Shown: piece after piece, positions 26,486 through 35,094 of the stretch
Layout: each line of letters starts with the position of its first letter
Numbering within the stretch: the first letter of the stretch is position 1
Made by a program: the position numbers and the translations under genes
The notes under the pieces: model-generated
Told to the model about the DNA's origin: nothing
The model's database searches: none
Seen by the model: the letters and a program-made list of their open reading frames with translations, nothing else
Source: Rhizobium binae
Lineage (GTDB): Bacteria; Pseudomonadota; Alphaproteobacteria; Rhizobiales; Rhizobiaceae
Assembly (NCBI RefSeq): GCF_017357225.1
Contig: NZ_CP071606.1
Coordinates: forward strand, 124,001 to 188,000
Length of the DNA stretch: 64,000 nt
Direction of reading: 5' to 3'

Positions 26486-26968
26486 TCAGCGTTCCGTAAA
26501 CCGGACGACAAACGCGACGACGATGCCGAACAGAATATGACCGATGAGCGAGGCCCAGGTCAGGGTGATGAAGCCGAGAAACGCCGGCAACCCGGCAAAG
26601 AGATGGGCCATCACATAAAGAGCGAAGACCCACAGGCCTGTACCAAAGCCGATGCCGGTGAGGATCAGCGGCAGGTTCGGGAATATCAACCTCTGCAGCG
26701 GCCGGGCGATGAACAGATAGCCGATCGGATAGAAGATAATGCCGACGATGGCGTGAATAGCCTCGGCAGCCAGCAGATTGTCGAAGCCGAAGACGGACTG
26801 AACGAGAGCTGCTGGTTCCAGCGGTCCACCGACCCAAAGCGGGGTAATGACGCGCGCCCAGATCTCCCAGGTGATGTCCGCTGCGAGGCCCGCCAGCACG
26901 ATCGTGCGCGCCAGGCTCGGCTGGATCTCCGGAAAGATTGCCGACTTTTGCATTTCCATCATAGTCAT
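26486..26968 (-). CDS. Four-span membrane protein of unknown function
   Basis: 160 aa with four predicted membrane spans (about residues 20-40, 65-88, 97-120 and 133-155). No family recognised; conserved-looking polar residues are few (His72, His119 and His144, in AIHAIVG, MAHLFAG and GHILFG), which could ligate heme or a metal. GGAG lies eight bases before the ATG. It follows the TPR gene by 28 bp and ends at a terminator, so it shares the ECF-type promoter at 28398. Confidence 0.65.
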   Translation of the reverse strand: MTMMEMQKSAIFPEIQPSLARTIVLAGLAADITWEIWARVITPLWVGGPLEPAALVQSVFGFDNLLAAEAIHAIVGIIFYPIGYLFIARPLQRLIFPNLPLILTGIGFGTGLWVFALYVMAHLFAGLPAFLGFITLTWASLIGHILFGIVVAFVVRFTER

Positions 26969-26996
26969 GACATTTCTCCTTGTTTGCGGGAAGTTG

Positions 26997-28325
26997 TCAG
27001 GCCGAAAGGCTGACGCCGACGGACTGCTCTATGGACTGGAAGAGGCGATCGTCTGCCTTGAGGCGCTGACGGATCTGCCCGATGCGCGAGACCGCGGCAT
27101 TGTCGCCGCTGCGGCCGACGGCCTTGGCCAACGCAAGGACGAAGAAGTCGCGCTGAGCATTGCTGCCGCCGATCTTCGGCAGGTTTGCCACCATACGGTC
27201 GATCATTCGCTGGTCGGCGGGCGCATCGAGCCCGGCCAATACGCGCGCCATCGGCACCCCGATTTCGGCTGCAACGCGTGCCTGATCATCCATGCCGAGT
27301 GCCTTGGCATCGATCTGAGCAACGAGCTCTGCGACACCCTTGCGATCATCAATCGCAACCATGGCCGCAAGGTTGTGCAGAGCCGCGAAGATCAGTGTTG
27401 TATCGGCCTTGCGCCGGTTGGCGATTTCAGCGGCATCCATCCAGCGGCTGCCAACATGGATCCCGGATTGCTGCATGCGCCAGAGGAGCGAAACGGCGTT
27501 GGCCATGTCGCGGAAATCGTCGGTCTGCTGCGGTCGGACTTCATCGTCGTAAATCTGCAGGACACGATCATGATCACCGCGCTCCAGATACAGGAGAGCC
27601 AGATGCCAGGCCATGTGAAACGAGAAGTTGTTGCAGCGCGACCAGGCCTTCCGGCTTCCTTCGAGCCAATCGATGCCCTCTTTAGTGTCGCCACGCATCT
27701 CGAAGACATGTGAGACCGCATGAAGCCCCCAGGAATCATCTGGCTGCAGCGCCACGGCGCGTTGCCCGACGTCGAGCGCCTCCTGATAACGGCCATGTTC
27801 TTCCAGAGAGAAGGCATGGCAGCCAAGAATAAAGCCGGCAGCATTGCTCGTGGGATCGAGGCTACTGACAGCCCTTGTGCTCGCGCTCAGCATGCCGGCC
27901 GCGTCGCCCAGCATGAAACGCAGCGCTTGCGAGATCTTGAACGGCAGGAAGACGCTCGGACGATCTTCGAAACCGTAGTCAAGGAGGTCGGCAGCCTGGG
28001 AGAACAAACCGTCGACGGCGGCTTCAAGCGCCTTGACCAGCACTCGCTCGTCACCCGTTCCGCCACTTTTGACGGCCAGCGCCGTCCGTGCATCTTTCAA
28101 TGCATCGGCGGCAGGCGCTGCGAGTTCCGAGCGCGCCAGGATCAGGTTTGCAAAGCCCTTCAAAACGTGTCCGGAAACGTGGTGAGGGTCAGCCGCAATG
28201 GTCATCTGCAGCGCAGGACCTGTGCTCGGGCGGTGGGTCGCCACACCGAAGACTGCACCCTCAAATGCCCGTTGCGCGTCTTTGCTGTCCGTGCTCGTCA
28301 CAAGACCATATGCATCGCGTTTCAT
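26997..28325 (-). CDS. Tetratricopeptide-repeat protein (TTC38-like)
   Basis: 442 aa, helical repeats throughout: HAFSLEEHGRYQEALDVGQRA at about 180-200, then AVSHVFEMRGDTKEGIDWLE and WHLALLYLERGDHDRVLQIYD. It resembles the bacterial relatives of animal TTC38, whose role is unknown. No signal peptide. The ATG at 28325 has GGAG upstream; a longer frame to 28349 lacks this. An ECF-type promoter (28398-28423, minus strand) lies 72 bp upstream, back-to-back with the one for the redox operon. Confidence 0.8.
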   Translation of the reverse strand: MKRDAYGLVTSTDSKDAQRAFEGAVFGVATHRPSTGPALQMTIAADPHHVSGHVLKGFANLILARSELAAPAADALKDARTALAVKSGGTGDERVLVKALEAAVDGLFSQAADLLDYGFEDRPSVFLPFKISQALRFMLGDAAGMLSASTRAVSSLDPTSNAAGFILGCHAFSLEEHGRYQEALDVGQRAVALQPDDSWGLHAVSHVFEMRGDTKEGIDWLEGSRKAWSRCNNFSFHMAWHLALLYLERGDHDRVLQIYDDEVRPQQTDDFRDMANAVSLLWRMQQSGIHVGSRWMDAAEIANRRKADTTLIFAALHNLAAMVAIDDRKGVAELVAQIDAKALGMDDQARVAAEIGVPMARVLAGLDAPADQRMIDRMVANLPKIGGSNAQRDFFVLALAKAVGRSGDNAAVSRIGQIRQRLKADDRLFQSIEQSVGVSLSA

Positions 28326-28397
28326 CTTCTTTGCTCCTTGGCGAGACACCTTTATCTCGATCGTTTCGATCCGAAATTCCGGTCTGACAAAGGCCTG

Positions 28398-28423
28398 TAC
28401 GGTTGCGCGGCCGTCTTCGTTAC
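28398..28423 (-). promoter_or_regulatory. SigF/NrsF-type ECF promoter (site 4, minus strand)
   Basis: Read on the minus strand: GTAACG (28423-28418), 16 bases, CGTA (28401-28398), 72 bp before the TPR gene start. Confidence 0.72.
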
Positions 28424-28504
28424 AGCGCCTCGACAGAATTTTTTCGCTGTCGCAGCAAGTTTGGCCCGTCGCGTCGATGACACTGGAAAAGTTTTAAAAC
28501 ATCT

Positions 28505-28530
28505 GTAACAAAATGATGATGCGATCCGTA
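28505..28530 (+). promoter_or_regulatory. SigF/NrsF-type ECF promoter (site 3)
   Basis: GTAACA at 28505-28510, 16 bases, CGTA at 28527-28530, 48 bp before the SDR at 28579. It would drive the seven-gene membrane redox operon ending at 32184. Confidence 0.75.
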
Positions 28531-28578
28531 TAACGGGGCGGACACGTTGGCGATCAGCCTGTTGGAAGGAACGTTGCC

Positions 28579-29292
28579 ATGCATGAAGTATCGAATGACG
28601 AGATGGTTGTGATGGTAACGGGTGCGGCCGGCAACCTTGGGGCCGCAGTCGTCAAAGAGTTCGCGAGCAACGGCACACGGGTCGTCGCCGTGGAGCGCAA
28701 TCTCGGCGCTGACCTTGCGTTGGAAAACCGCTCAGGCGGGCGACTTCTGGAAATCGGAGGCATCGATCTAACGGACCTCACCTCCTGCCAGAACGCCGTT
28801 CACCGGACGCTTGACGTGTTTGGCCGACTCGATGCGCTGGTCAACACGGTTGGAGGCTTCCAGACCGGCCCGGTCGAGGAATTCGGCCTTAATCAATGGG
28901 ACCAGATGTTCCAGATGAATGCCCGCACCGCCTATGCGATCAGCGCCGCAGTCCTGAAGCCGATGCGGGAAGCAGCTTATGGCCGTATCGTCCACATTGC
29001 AGCGGCACCCGGATTGAAAGCTGGCGCCAATCAGGCAACCTATGCTGCCTCGAAAGGGGCTGTCATCCGCCTTACCGAAGCGATCGCCGCAGAGAACCGC
29101 GACGACCGCATCACCGCCAATTGCATCCTGCCTGGGACGATCGATACGCCGCAGAATCGGGCGGCGATGCCGAACGCCAAAACCGGCGGCTGGGTTCAGC
29201 CTGCAGACATCGCCAAGCTCATAGGCTTTCTTATTTCGCCGGCTGGTGGGATCGTCACTGGCGCGGCGATTCCGGCGACCGGACCGGTGTGA
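28579..29292 (+). CDS. SDR family oxidoreductase
   Basis: 237 aa short-chain dehydrogenase: VTGAAGNLGAAVVKEFA cofactor loop at about 13-29, LVNTVGGFQTGPVEEF, and the catalytic YAASK. Relatives act on varied alcohols and ketones. It is the first gene after the ECF promoter at 28505, and seven bases separate it from the next gene, so it belongs to the membrane redox operon; a cytoplasmic NAD(P)H-dependent step is its likely part. Confidence 0.87.
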   Translation: MHEVSNDEMVVMVTGAAGNLGAAVVKEFASNGTRVVAVERNLGADLALENRSGGRLLEIGGIDLTDLTSCQNAVHRTLDVFGRLDALVNTVGGFQTGPVEEFGLNQWDQMFQMNARTAYAISAAVLKPMREAAYGRIVHIAAAPGLKAGANQATYAASKGAVIRLTEAIAAENRDDRITANCILPGTIDTPQNRAAMPNAKTGGWVQPADIAKLIGFLISPAGGIVTGAAIPATGPV

Positions 29293-29299
29293 GGATCTC

Positions 29300-29515
29300 A
29301 TGTTTGGTTCGAACGATCCGGTATCCGCGGGATTGATGCTGTGGGCGGGCATTGGCGTTGTCGTTGCCGCTGCGTTCCTGCTTTATGGCTTCGACAAAGT
29401 CGATCCGGGCGCACATGATGCCTATGCGGTAAGGCCACTCCTTATCCCAGGCCTTGTTCTCCTCTGGCCGGTCGTCATCTGGCGCTGGCTGAGCCTTGCG
29501 AAGGGAGGGCAGTAA
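29300..29515 (+). CDS. Small two-span membrane protein
   Basis: 71 aa with two hydrophobic stretches (about residues 9-28 and 46-62) separated by a polar loop (DKVDPGAHDAYAVRP). The start at 29300 follows GAGGATC; the frame upstream belongs to the SDR. Unknown family, but its place inside the redox operon and its size recall subunits of membrane oxidoreductases. Confidence 0.7.
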   Translation: MFGSNDPVSAGLMLWAGIGVVVAAAFLLYGFDKVDPGAHDAYAVRPLLIPGLVLLWPVVIWRWLSLAKGGQ

Positions 29516-29516
29516 C

Positions 29517-29678
29517 GTGCAGCGCCGCCACCGTCGCGCCCATGCGGCAATTTGGACCGGACTTGCAGTCGCTCTGCCGCTCCTGCTTGCCATCATCTTT
29601 GCAAGCGCTCCGAAACTGCCGGCGGACGCACCGGCAATCCGTCTCGACGGCAAGGTCGCTGGAGGAGGGCACCCGTGA
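29517..29678 (+). CDS. Very small single-span membrane protein
   Basis: 53 aa from a GTG preceded by GGGAGGG: basic N-terminus (VQRRHRRAHAAIWTG), one hydrophobic helix (LAVALPLLLAIIFASA), then a short periplasmic tail. Its stop overlaps the GTG of the next gene. It is below the size most gene finders report. Likely an accessory subunit of the Rieske membrane protein, by position only. Confidence 0.62.
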   Translation: MQRRHRRAHAAIWTGLAVALPLLLAIIFASAPKLPADAPAIRLDGKVAGGGHP

Positions 29679-30766
29679 GCGTATCCTACAAGCCGATCAT
29701 CTGGAACCGGACCAAAATGATCTACGATGGCGTCTTGCTTGCCGGGATCGTCGTCTACATTCTCATCTTCCTGAAAGCTGGTCCACTTCTCTCGCCGGCG
29801 TTGCGCGAGGTCGATCTTCCAACACAGCGCATGCGGGCTTTCGGTTCGCTAGCTCTCTTGATGCTGACGATCGTGCTCGCGATCGGACCGCTCGCCCGCA
29901 TCGATACACGCTTCATTCCACTGCTCTACAACAGGCGCCACTTCGGCGTGATGACCTTCATCGTTGCCGCGACGCATGCCTATTACGTGCTGGGCTGGTA
30001 TTTTTCTTACAGCCCGACGCCGGAACTGACGGCACTGTTTACCAGCAACACCAGTTTCACAAGTGTCGCAGGCTTTCCCTTCGAGCTTTTCGGCGTTTTT
30101 GCGCTTGTCATTCTGGCTATTCTCGCGGCGACCAGCCACGACTTCTGGCTCTCCTTTCTGACGCCGCCCCTGTGGAAGGCGATCCACATGAGTGTCTATT
30201 TCGCCTATGCCGCGATCATCCTGCATGTGGCGCTTGGGGCGCTGCTCGATCGCCACGATCTCGCCCTTGGGCTGCTCCTGGTCGGCGGCCTGGCGCTGCT
30301 CTCAACACTGAATCTGATCGCCGGGCACCGTGAGGTTGGGGCAGATGCCGCCGCTTCGGCCAGGGCGCCGGAGGAGCCCTGGATCGTCGTCGGCCATCTC
30401 TCCGAGATTGCCGAGGGCAGGGCGATCATCGGCGCTTCTCCGGGCGGCGAGCGCATCGCCGTCTTTCGCTCCAAGGGTGGCCTGTCGGCCGTGTCTAATG
30501 TGTGCTCACACCAGAACGGACCAGTCGGTGAAGGCAAGGTCGTTCTCGGTTTCATCACCTGCCCATGGCATGGCTATCAATATCGCCCCGAAGATGGCTG
30601 TTCGCCACCGCCGTTCCGGGAACGCATTCGCAAGTATCGGGTCCGGTTGCAGGGCTCGGCTGTCCTTGTCGATCCAGAACCGCTTCCGTTGGGCACGAAG
30701 CTCGATCCTGTTCCAATCCCGGCCGAGCTCCTACCCTCCGCCTCCAACAAAGAGGGGACAGCCTGA
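29675..30766 (+). CDS. Fusion of ferric-reductase-like membrane domain and Rieske 2Fe-2S domain
   Basis: 363 aa. Residues about 15-215 form six membrane helices of the ferric reductase-like/MsrQ type, with histidines H101, H171 and H184 in helices as candidate heme-b ligands. Residues 235-340 are a Rieske domain: C277-x-H279 (NVCSHQNGPV) and C296-x2-H299 (ITCPWHGYQY). The GTG at 29675 follows GGAGGAGG and overlaps the previous stop. The build suggests electron transfer between a Rieske cluster and membrane heme; the direction and partner are unknown. I know no named system with this exact architecture. Confidence 0.83.
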   Translation: MSVSYKPIIWNRTKMIYDGVLLAGIVVYILIFLKAGPLLSPALREVDLPTQRMRAFGSLALLMLTIVLAIGPLARIDTRFIPLLYNRRHFGVMTFIVAATHAYYVLGWYFSYSPTPELTALFTSNTSFTSVAGFPFELFGVFALVILAILAATSHDFWLSFLTPPLWKAIHMSVYFAYAAIILHVALGALLDRHDLALGLLLVGGLALLSTLNLIAGHREVGADAAASARAPEEPWIVVGHLSEIAEGRAIIGASPGGERIAVFRSKGGLSAVSNVCSHQNGPVGEGKVVLGFITCPWHGYQYRPEDGCSPPPFRERIRKYRVRLQGSAVLVDPEPLPLGTKLDPVPIPAELLPSASNKEGTA

Positions 30767-31536
30767 TGTTGAAACCCGCCGAACGTGGATTTTTTGTCGG
30801 ATATTTCAAGAAGGTGCCGGCCGACGTCAAGGCACTGATGATCGGCTTCGTCGTGTTCTTCATCGCCGGTATGGCCTCGGCCTCGGTGCTTCTATCTCTC
30901 AACACCGAGAGCCCCGGGGCAGGGAGCTACGCCGACGAACTGCATGGCGAGCATCTGACCGGCACGATGGAGGTCAAGCCATATCCGATTTTGCGCGTAG
31001 CCGGCACTGGAACGGCACCGCCGCGCGCCATCATGCTGGCGGGTTCCGGCAAATTTGGCGTTGACGACCGGGCACTGCCGCTTGCCGGCAAGGCTGCCCG
31101 GGTGGGTGGCATCTTCGTCAAGCGCGGAGATCTCGAAATGCTGCTCGTCGGCGGCGGAGACGAGTTGAAGGCCGTTGACGAGCAGCCGTCTGCAGCTCTG
31201 GCGCTCTCGCCGCCACAGGATCTCGGGCGATGGCGCTTAACGGGTGAGATCTGCGATGGGAAGTGCGGAGGTGGGGCGATGAAGCCGGGGACGGGTCTCG
31301 CGCATAAGGCCTGCGCGAATCTTTGCATTTCCGGTGGCGTGCCGCCTGTGTTTGTCTCAACCGCACCGGTTGATGGCCGTATCTTCTTTTTGCTCGCGTC
31401 GAAGGACGGCGGACCTATGCCTGCAGGGCTACTCGACAAAACCGGCCTACAAGTGGTGCTCGAAGGAAATATAGAGCGACGTGACGATCTGTTGATCTTC
31501 AAGGTCGACCGCTTTGCAAATGGAGCGGGCACATGA
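30766..31536 (+). CDS. Membrane-anchored CxxxC-CxxxC protein of the redox operon
   Basis: 256 aa: an N-terminal anchor at about 25-46, then a periplasmic region. Cysteines C163, C167, C183 and C187 with H180 (EICDGKC then GLAHKACANLC) form a compact cluster able to bind a metal or heme or make disulfides; the tail ISGGVPPVFVS follows. Its ATG overlaps the stop of the Rieske fusion. I recall similar cysteine segments in uncharacterised proteins beside Rieske genes in rhizobia, but no function. Confidence 0.72.
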   Translation: MLKPAERGFFVGYFKKVPADVKALMIGFVVFFIAGMASASVLLSLNTESPGAGSYADELHGEHLTGTMEVKPYPILRVAGTGTAPPRAIMLAGSGKFGVDDRALPLAGKAARVGGIFVKRGDLEMLLVGGGDELKAVDEQPSAALALSPPQDLGRWRLTGEICDGKCGGGAMKPGTGLAHKACANLCISGGVPPVFVSTAPVDGRIFFLLASKDGGPMPAGLLDKTGLQVVLEGNIERRDDLLIFKVDRFANGAGT

Positions 31537-31745
31537 CTGAACCTGCCAACGGTTCTGGCCACCATCTCTTTGGTCTTCTCGTGGCTATTTTTGCTACCCT
31601 GGCTGTCTTCTTTATCTGGGAATATGGCGTCAGCTATCTCGATGGAACGCCGTTTGAGGAACTGCGATACGTGATCTTCGCGGTCACCGTCGTAGGGATG
31701 CTGTCCGGCCTGCAAGGTATCATCTCCAGAATCTTCAACCGCTAA
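31533..31745 (+). CDS. Small two-span membrane protein
   Basis: 70 aa with helices at about 12-30 and 46-63. Its ATG overlaps the previous stop by four bases, so it is coupled to the cysteine protein. No family known to me; probably another small subunit of the same complex. Confidence 0.7.
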   Translation: MTEPANGSGHHLFGLLVAIFATLAVFFIWEYGVSYLDGTPFEELRYVIFAVTVVGMLSGLQGIISRIFNR

Positions 31746-31767
31746 GGCATCATGAACAGGAACGCTG

Positions 31768-32184
31768 ATGTATTTATATATCAAAGCGCTTCACGTCTTC
31801 GCCGTCGTCACCCTCATCGCAGGTATGCTGGCGCTGGCGCTGGCTTTGCGGATCGCGATAGCTTCACCAGATGAAACGAGCTTCCGTCGCATCGGCCAAT
31901 CCGTCCTACGTTGGGATGCGCTCGTAACGACTCCCGCGCTCGCGATCGTGTGGGTAGCTGGCTTTACGATGGCCTTTGGTGCGGGTTGGGGTGGTTCGTC
32001 CTGGTTGCTTCTGAAGATGGTCCCTGCCATCTTCCTCAGCGTTCTGCACAGCGTCGAAGGTCTGGCCTTGAAACGGTTGCTGCAGCAAGAAAGGCCTGTT
32101 CACCGGTTGCTCAGGGCCGCTCCGTTTGCCATCTTCCTCGCGTTCGCGATCATCGCTTGGCTCGCTGTCGTGAAACCCTTTTGA
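31768..32184 (+). CDS. CopD/HemJ-like four-span membrane protein
   Basis: 138 aa, four helices. The opening MYLYIKALHVFAVVTLIAGM places a His in the first helix exactly as in HemJ (protoporphyrinogen oxidase) and CopD-type proteins. A second conserved-looking His is in VLHSVEGLALKR. A heme- or copper-related role is likely but not proven. Last gene of the redox operon, 22 bp after the previous one. Confidence 0.68.
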   Translation: MYLYIKALHVFAVVTLIAGMLALALALRIAIASPDETSFRRIGQSVLRWDALVTTPALAIVWVAGFTMAFGAGWGGSSWLLLKMVPAIFLSVLHSVEGLALKRLLQQERPVHRLLRAAPFAIFLAFAIIAWLAVVKPF

Positions 32185-32293
32185 TTGGGGAAAAGCCCGG
32201 CCCAAGCTGCTTGATTTCAAATTGTCACGGGACGCGCAACGGTCTCAGCAATCGCTGGACGATCGCTCCCAAGCTCGGCTGGACTCCAGTTCC

Positions 32294-33037
32294 TCAGGTA
32301 CCGGGAAAGGTGCTGTCGAGAAAGGCCAATACATGCTTCCAGTTTTCGGTGGCGCCTTGCGGGTCCCTGTCCATGCGCAACGTCGCCGATCCATGCACAC
32401 CGTGCTTCGGGATATATTGAACTGCTCTATGGGCGGGTACCGCTTTTGTCAGCGCGTCTGCACTCGATATCTCATCACTGTCGGGCGCGGATATGATGAA
32501 TACGGGAATGGTCAGCTTTGTCGCTGCCTTTTCGATCGAATACCCCTCAATGTACTCGGCGGGGGAAAACGCGAGCAGTGCCTTAACCTCGGGATGGCGA
32601 GCGGCGGCAACGAAGACGAGCGCTGAGGAATAACTCGATCCCCAAACGGCGATCGGGCCGGAGTGCTGCATGCTGCCATAGGCGATCGCGGCTTCAAGAT
32701 CGGGAAGTGCATCGGCGAAAGCCGCACCACCTCTTGCCTTCGCAGCAGTCTGATTGACGGTGCCCCAAAGATTGCCACCCGACCGCTGATCAATGGCCAG
32801 GGTACTGAAGCCCGCCTTGTTCAGAATGGGCGCCAGAGGCGCGTATTCGCTCCTATTGGAACCTGCCATGTGAAACAGTAAGATGGTTGCGCGAGATCGG
32901 CCTTCGGCCCGTTGGAAGTCTCCATAGATCTTCACGCCATCTTTCGCCTCCAAGGTAACTGTCTCGGCAAATGCCGGAACAGCAAGGGCTGGGCCCAGCG
33001 CTGCCGCACAGGCAAGGAGCACGGATCGAAGCGGCAT
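32294..33037 (-). CDS. Exported alpha/beta hydrolase, cut off from its promoter and SD by IS66
   Basis: 247 aa: signal peptide (SVLLACAAALGPALAVPAFA), then an alpha/beta hydrolase with LLFHMAGSNRSEY, nucleophile elbow WGSSYSSAL (Ser) and the His in PKHGVHGSATL. Coding sequence intact. However, the IS66 element ends ten bases before the ATG. The AAGGAG that served it now lies at 35563-35568, together with its ECF-type promoter (35593-35618), 2.5 kb away on the other side of the element. It is probably silent or driven from IS66. Confidence 0.85.
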   Translation of the reverse strand: MPLRSVLLACAAALGPALAVPAFAETVTLEAKDGVKIYGDFQRAEGRSRATILLFHMAGSNRSEYAPLAPILNKAGFSTLAIDQRSGGNLWGTVNQTAAKARGGAAFADALPDLEAAIAYGSMQHSGPIAVWGSSYSSALVFVAAARHPEVKALLAFSPAEYIEGYSIEKAATKLTIPVFIISAPDSDEISSADALTKAVPAHRAVQYIPKHGVHGSATLRMDRDPQGATENWKHVLAFLDSTFPGT

Positions 33038-33054
33038 GACTATTTCGTAAGCGG

Positions 33055-34674
33055 TCAGCCGATAACGTCAGGCTTGAAGTTCCAGGGCATGAGCGCTTCG
33101 ATTTCGGATGCTGGCCAGCCTTGAGCAATGCGGGTCAAGGTCTGCGAGAGCCAGTCGAGCGGATCGACGCCATTCATTTTGGCCGTTTGCAATAAGGTGG
33201 CCACCGTCGCCCAGGTTCGTCCACCGCCCTCGCTGCCGGCGAATAGACTGTTCTTTCTCGTAATCGTTTGGGGCCTGATCGCCCGTTCGACGATGTTGGA
33301 GTCGATCTCGATGCGACCGTCCGTGAGAAAGCGTTCCAGCGCCTCTCGCCGGGTGAGCGCATAGCGGATCGCCTCGGCGGTTTTGGATTTTCCCGAGACC
33401 TTGCCAAGCTCCTTTTCCCAGAGCTCGAAGAGGCTGGCGACGATGGCCGCGGATTCTTCCTGGCGTCGCGCCGCGCGGCTCTCGGCATTCTTGCCGCGGA
33501 CTTCGTCCTCGAACTTCCACAACTCGGTCATGGCGACGATCGATTCCGTTGCGGCCTGAGAGACTCCGCTGATGTGCAGATCGTAAAACTTGCGCCGCAG
33601 GTGTGCCCAGCAGCCTGCGAGCTGGATGGGTTCATTGCTGCCGGTTTTGGCCCGCGTCTTGGCCAGGCTGGTATAGGCTGAGTAGCCGTCAACCTGCAGG
33701 ATGCCGCTGAATCCGGCGAGATGACGCGCCACGCAATCGCCGCCCCGGCTGTCCTCAAAGCGATAGGCAACCATCGGCGGACTGGTTCCACCGTAGGGTC
33801 GATCATCGCGTGCGTAGGCCCACAGCCAGGCCTTGGTGGTTTTCCCGGAACCGGGGGCAAGCGTGGGCAAGGTCGTCTCGTCGGCGAAGACCCTTTCGCC
33901 CTCCTTGACCCGGTCGAGGATATAATCGGCGACCATCTGCAATTCGAAGCCCAGATGCCCCATCCACTGCGCCATCAACGACCGGCTGACCTCGACGCCA
34001 TCGCGCACATAGATCGCCTCCTGCCGGTAAAGCGGAAGTCCGTCGGCGTATTTCGACACGGCGATATAGGCGAGCAGCCGCTCCGTCGGCAGGCCGCTTT
34101 CGATAAGGTGTGCCGGCGCCAGGGCCTGAACTACACCGTCGCGGCCCCGGAAAGCGTATTTGGGGCGGCGCGTCACGATCACCCGGAACTTCGGCGGCAC
34201 CACGTCCAGCCGCTCGGAGCGATCCTCGCCGATCAGAACCTTTTCCAGCCCCGCGCAGTCGGCCGGGATTTCCGGCTCGATAACCTCCTCGATGCGTTCG
34301 AGATGAGCGGCAAAGCCCTTGCGCGGACGCGGCGCGCGCTTCGGCTTGTCCCCGGTCGCGCGGTGGAGTTCGCTCTGGATTGCCGCAAGGCCGGTCTCGA
34401 CCTCCTCGAACGCAAAGGAAACCTGTTCGTCATTGACGGCCAGGCGCAGCCGCTCGGATCGCTTGCCATGTTGCGTGCGCTGCAAAACCTTCAGGATCGC
34501 CGTGAGGTTGGCGATCCGTTCGTTGGCGCTCACTTCGACGGCCTTCAGCCGCTCGACCTCTGCCGCCGCGGCTGCAAGCCGGGTCTCGTTCGCAGCCTGC
34601 TCGCGCGCCATCGCAAGGATCATCGCTTTCAGCGCATCGACGTCGTCTGGCAGGTCGGAAACGGGCAAATCCAT
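33055..34674 (-). CDS. tnpC: IS66 transposase TnpC
   Basis: 540 aa from MDLPVSDLPDDVDALKAM, the normal IS66 start; a longer frame to 34710 is unlikely. Leucine-zipper-like N-terminus, zinc-finger-like segment lacking here in full, then the DDE catalytic domain: VFADETTLPTLAPG (first Asp), VDGYSAYTSLAKT (second Asp), and the Glu near the C-terminal RREALERFLTDGRIEIDSN and YCN-type insertion. Ends in an IS66 C-terminal domain (LFAGSEGGGRTWA). Confidence 0.93.
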   Translation of the reverse strand: MDLPVSDLPDDVDALKAMILAMAREQAANETRLAAAAAEVERLKAVEVSANERIANLTAILKVLQRTQHGKRSERLRLAVNDEQVSFAFEEVETGLAAIQSELHRATGDKPKRAPRPRKGFAAHLERIEEVIEPEIPADCAGLEKVLIGEDRSERLDVVPPKFRVIVTRRPKYAFRGRDGVVQALAPAHLIESGLPTERLLAYIAVSKYADGLPLYRQEAIYVRDGVEVSRSLMAQWMGHLGFELQMVADYILDRVKEGERVFADETTLPTLAPGSGKTTKAWLWAYARDDRPYGGTSPPMVAYRFEDSRGGDCVARHLAGFSGILQVDGYSAYTSLAKTRAKTGSNEPIQLAGCWAHLRRKFYDLHISGVSQAATESIVAMTELWKFEDEVRGKNAESRAARRQEESAAIVASLFELWEKELGKVSGKSKTAEAIRYALTRREALERFLTDGRIEIDSNIVERAIRPQTITRKNSLFAGSEGGGRTWATVATLLQTAKMNGVDPLDWLSQTLTRIAQGWPASEIEALMPWNFKPDVIG

Positions 34675-34749
34675 GGAGGCAATAGAGCACAAGAACAGCC
34701 GCTTTCCCAATCATTACAGCCACATGATTCATCTTGCCGCAGGCCGGTT

Positions 34750-35094
34750 TCAGCCCGTCAACAACGGCCGCCTGATCTTGGCCGGTCGGATCTTTTTCCA
34801 ATCGAGCCCCGCCAGAAGCGCCATCAGTTGCGAATGGTCGAGACGCATCCGCGCCGCCGATATACCCGGCCAGCAAAAGCCTTGCTCTTCCAGGGTTTTC
34901 GAATAGAGGCAGACGCCTGAGCCGTCCCACCAGACAATGCGAACACGGTCCGACCGCTTCGACCGGAACACGTAAAGCGAGCCATTGAACGGGTCGAGAC
35001 CGCCATCTCGGACCAGCGCCATCAAAGACGCGGCCCCCTTGCGGAAGTCGACCGGCTGGCACGACACGTAAACCACCACACCGGAAGCGATCAT
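34750..35094 (-). CDS. tnpB: IS66 accessory protein TnpB
   Basis: 114 aa, IS66 Orf2 family: VVYVSCQPVDFRKGAASLMALV and LYVFRSKRSDRVRIVWWDG are diagnostic. Required for transposition; its mechanism is not settled. Overlaps tnpA by four bases. Confidence 0.94.
   Translation of the reverse strand: MIASGVVVYVSCQPVDFRKGAASLMALVRDGGLDPFNGSLYVFRSKRSDRVRIVWWDGSGVCLYSKTLEEQGFCWPGISAARMRLDHSQLMALLAGLDWKKIRPAKIRRPLLTG

Noticed and set aside
33721..34920. 399-aa plus-strand ORF inside IS66
   Set aside because: Antisense to tnpC and tnpB, which are clear transposition genes.
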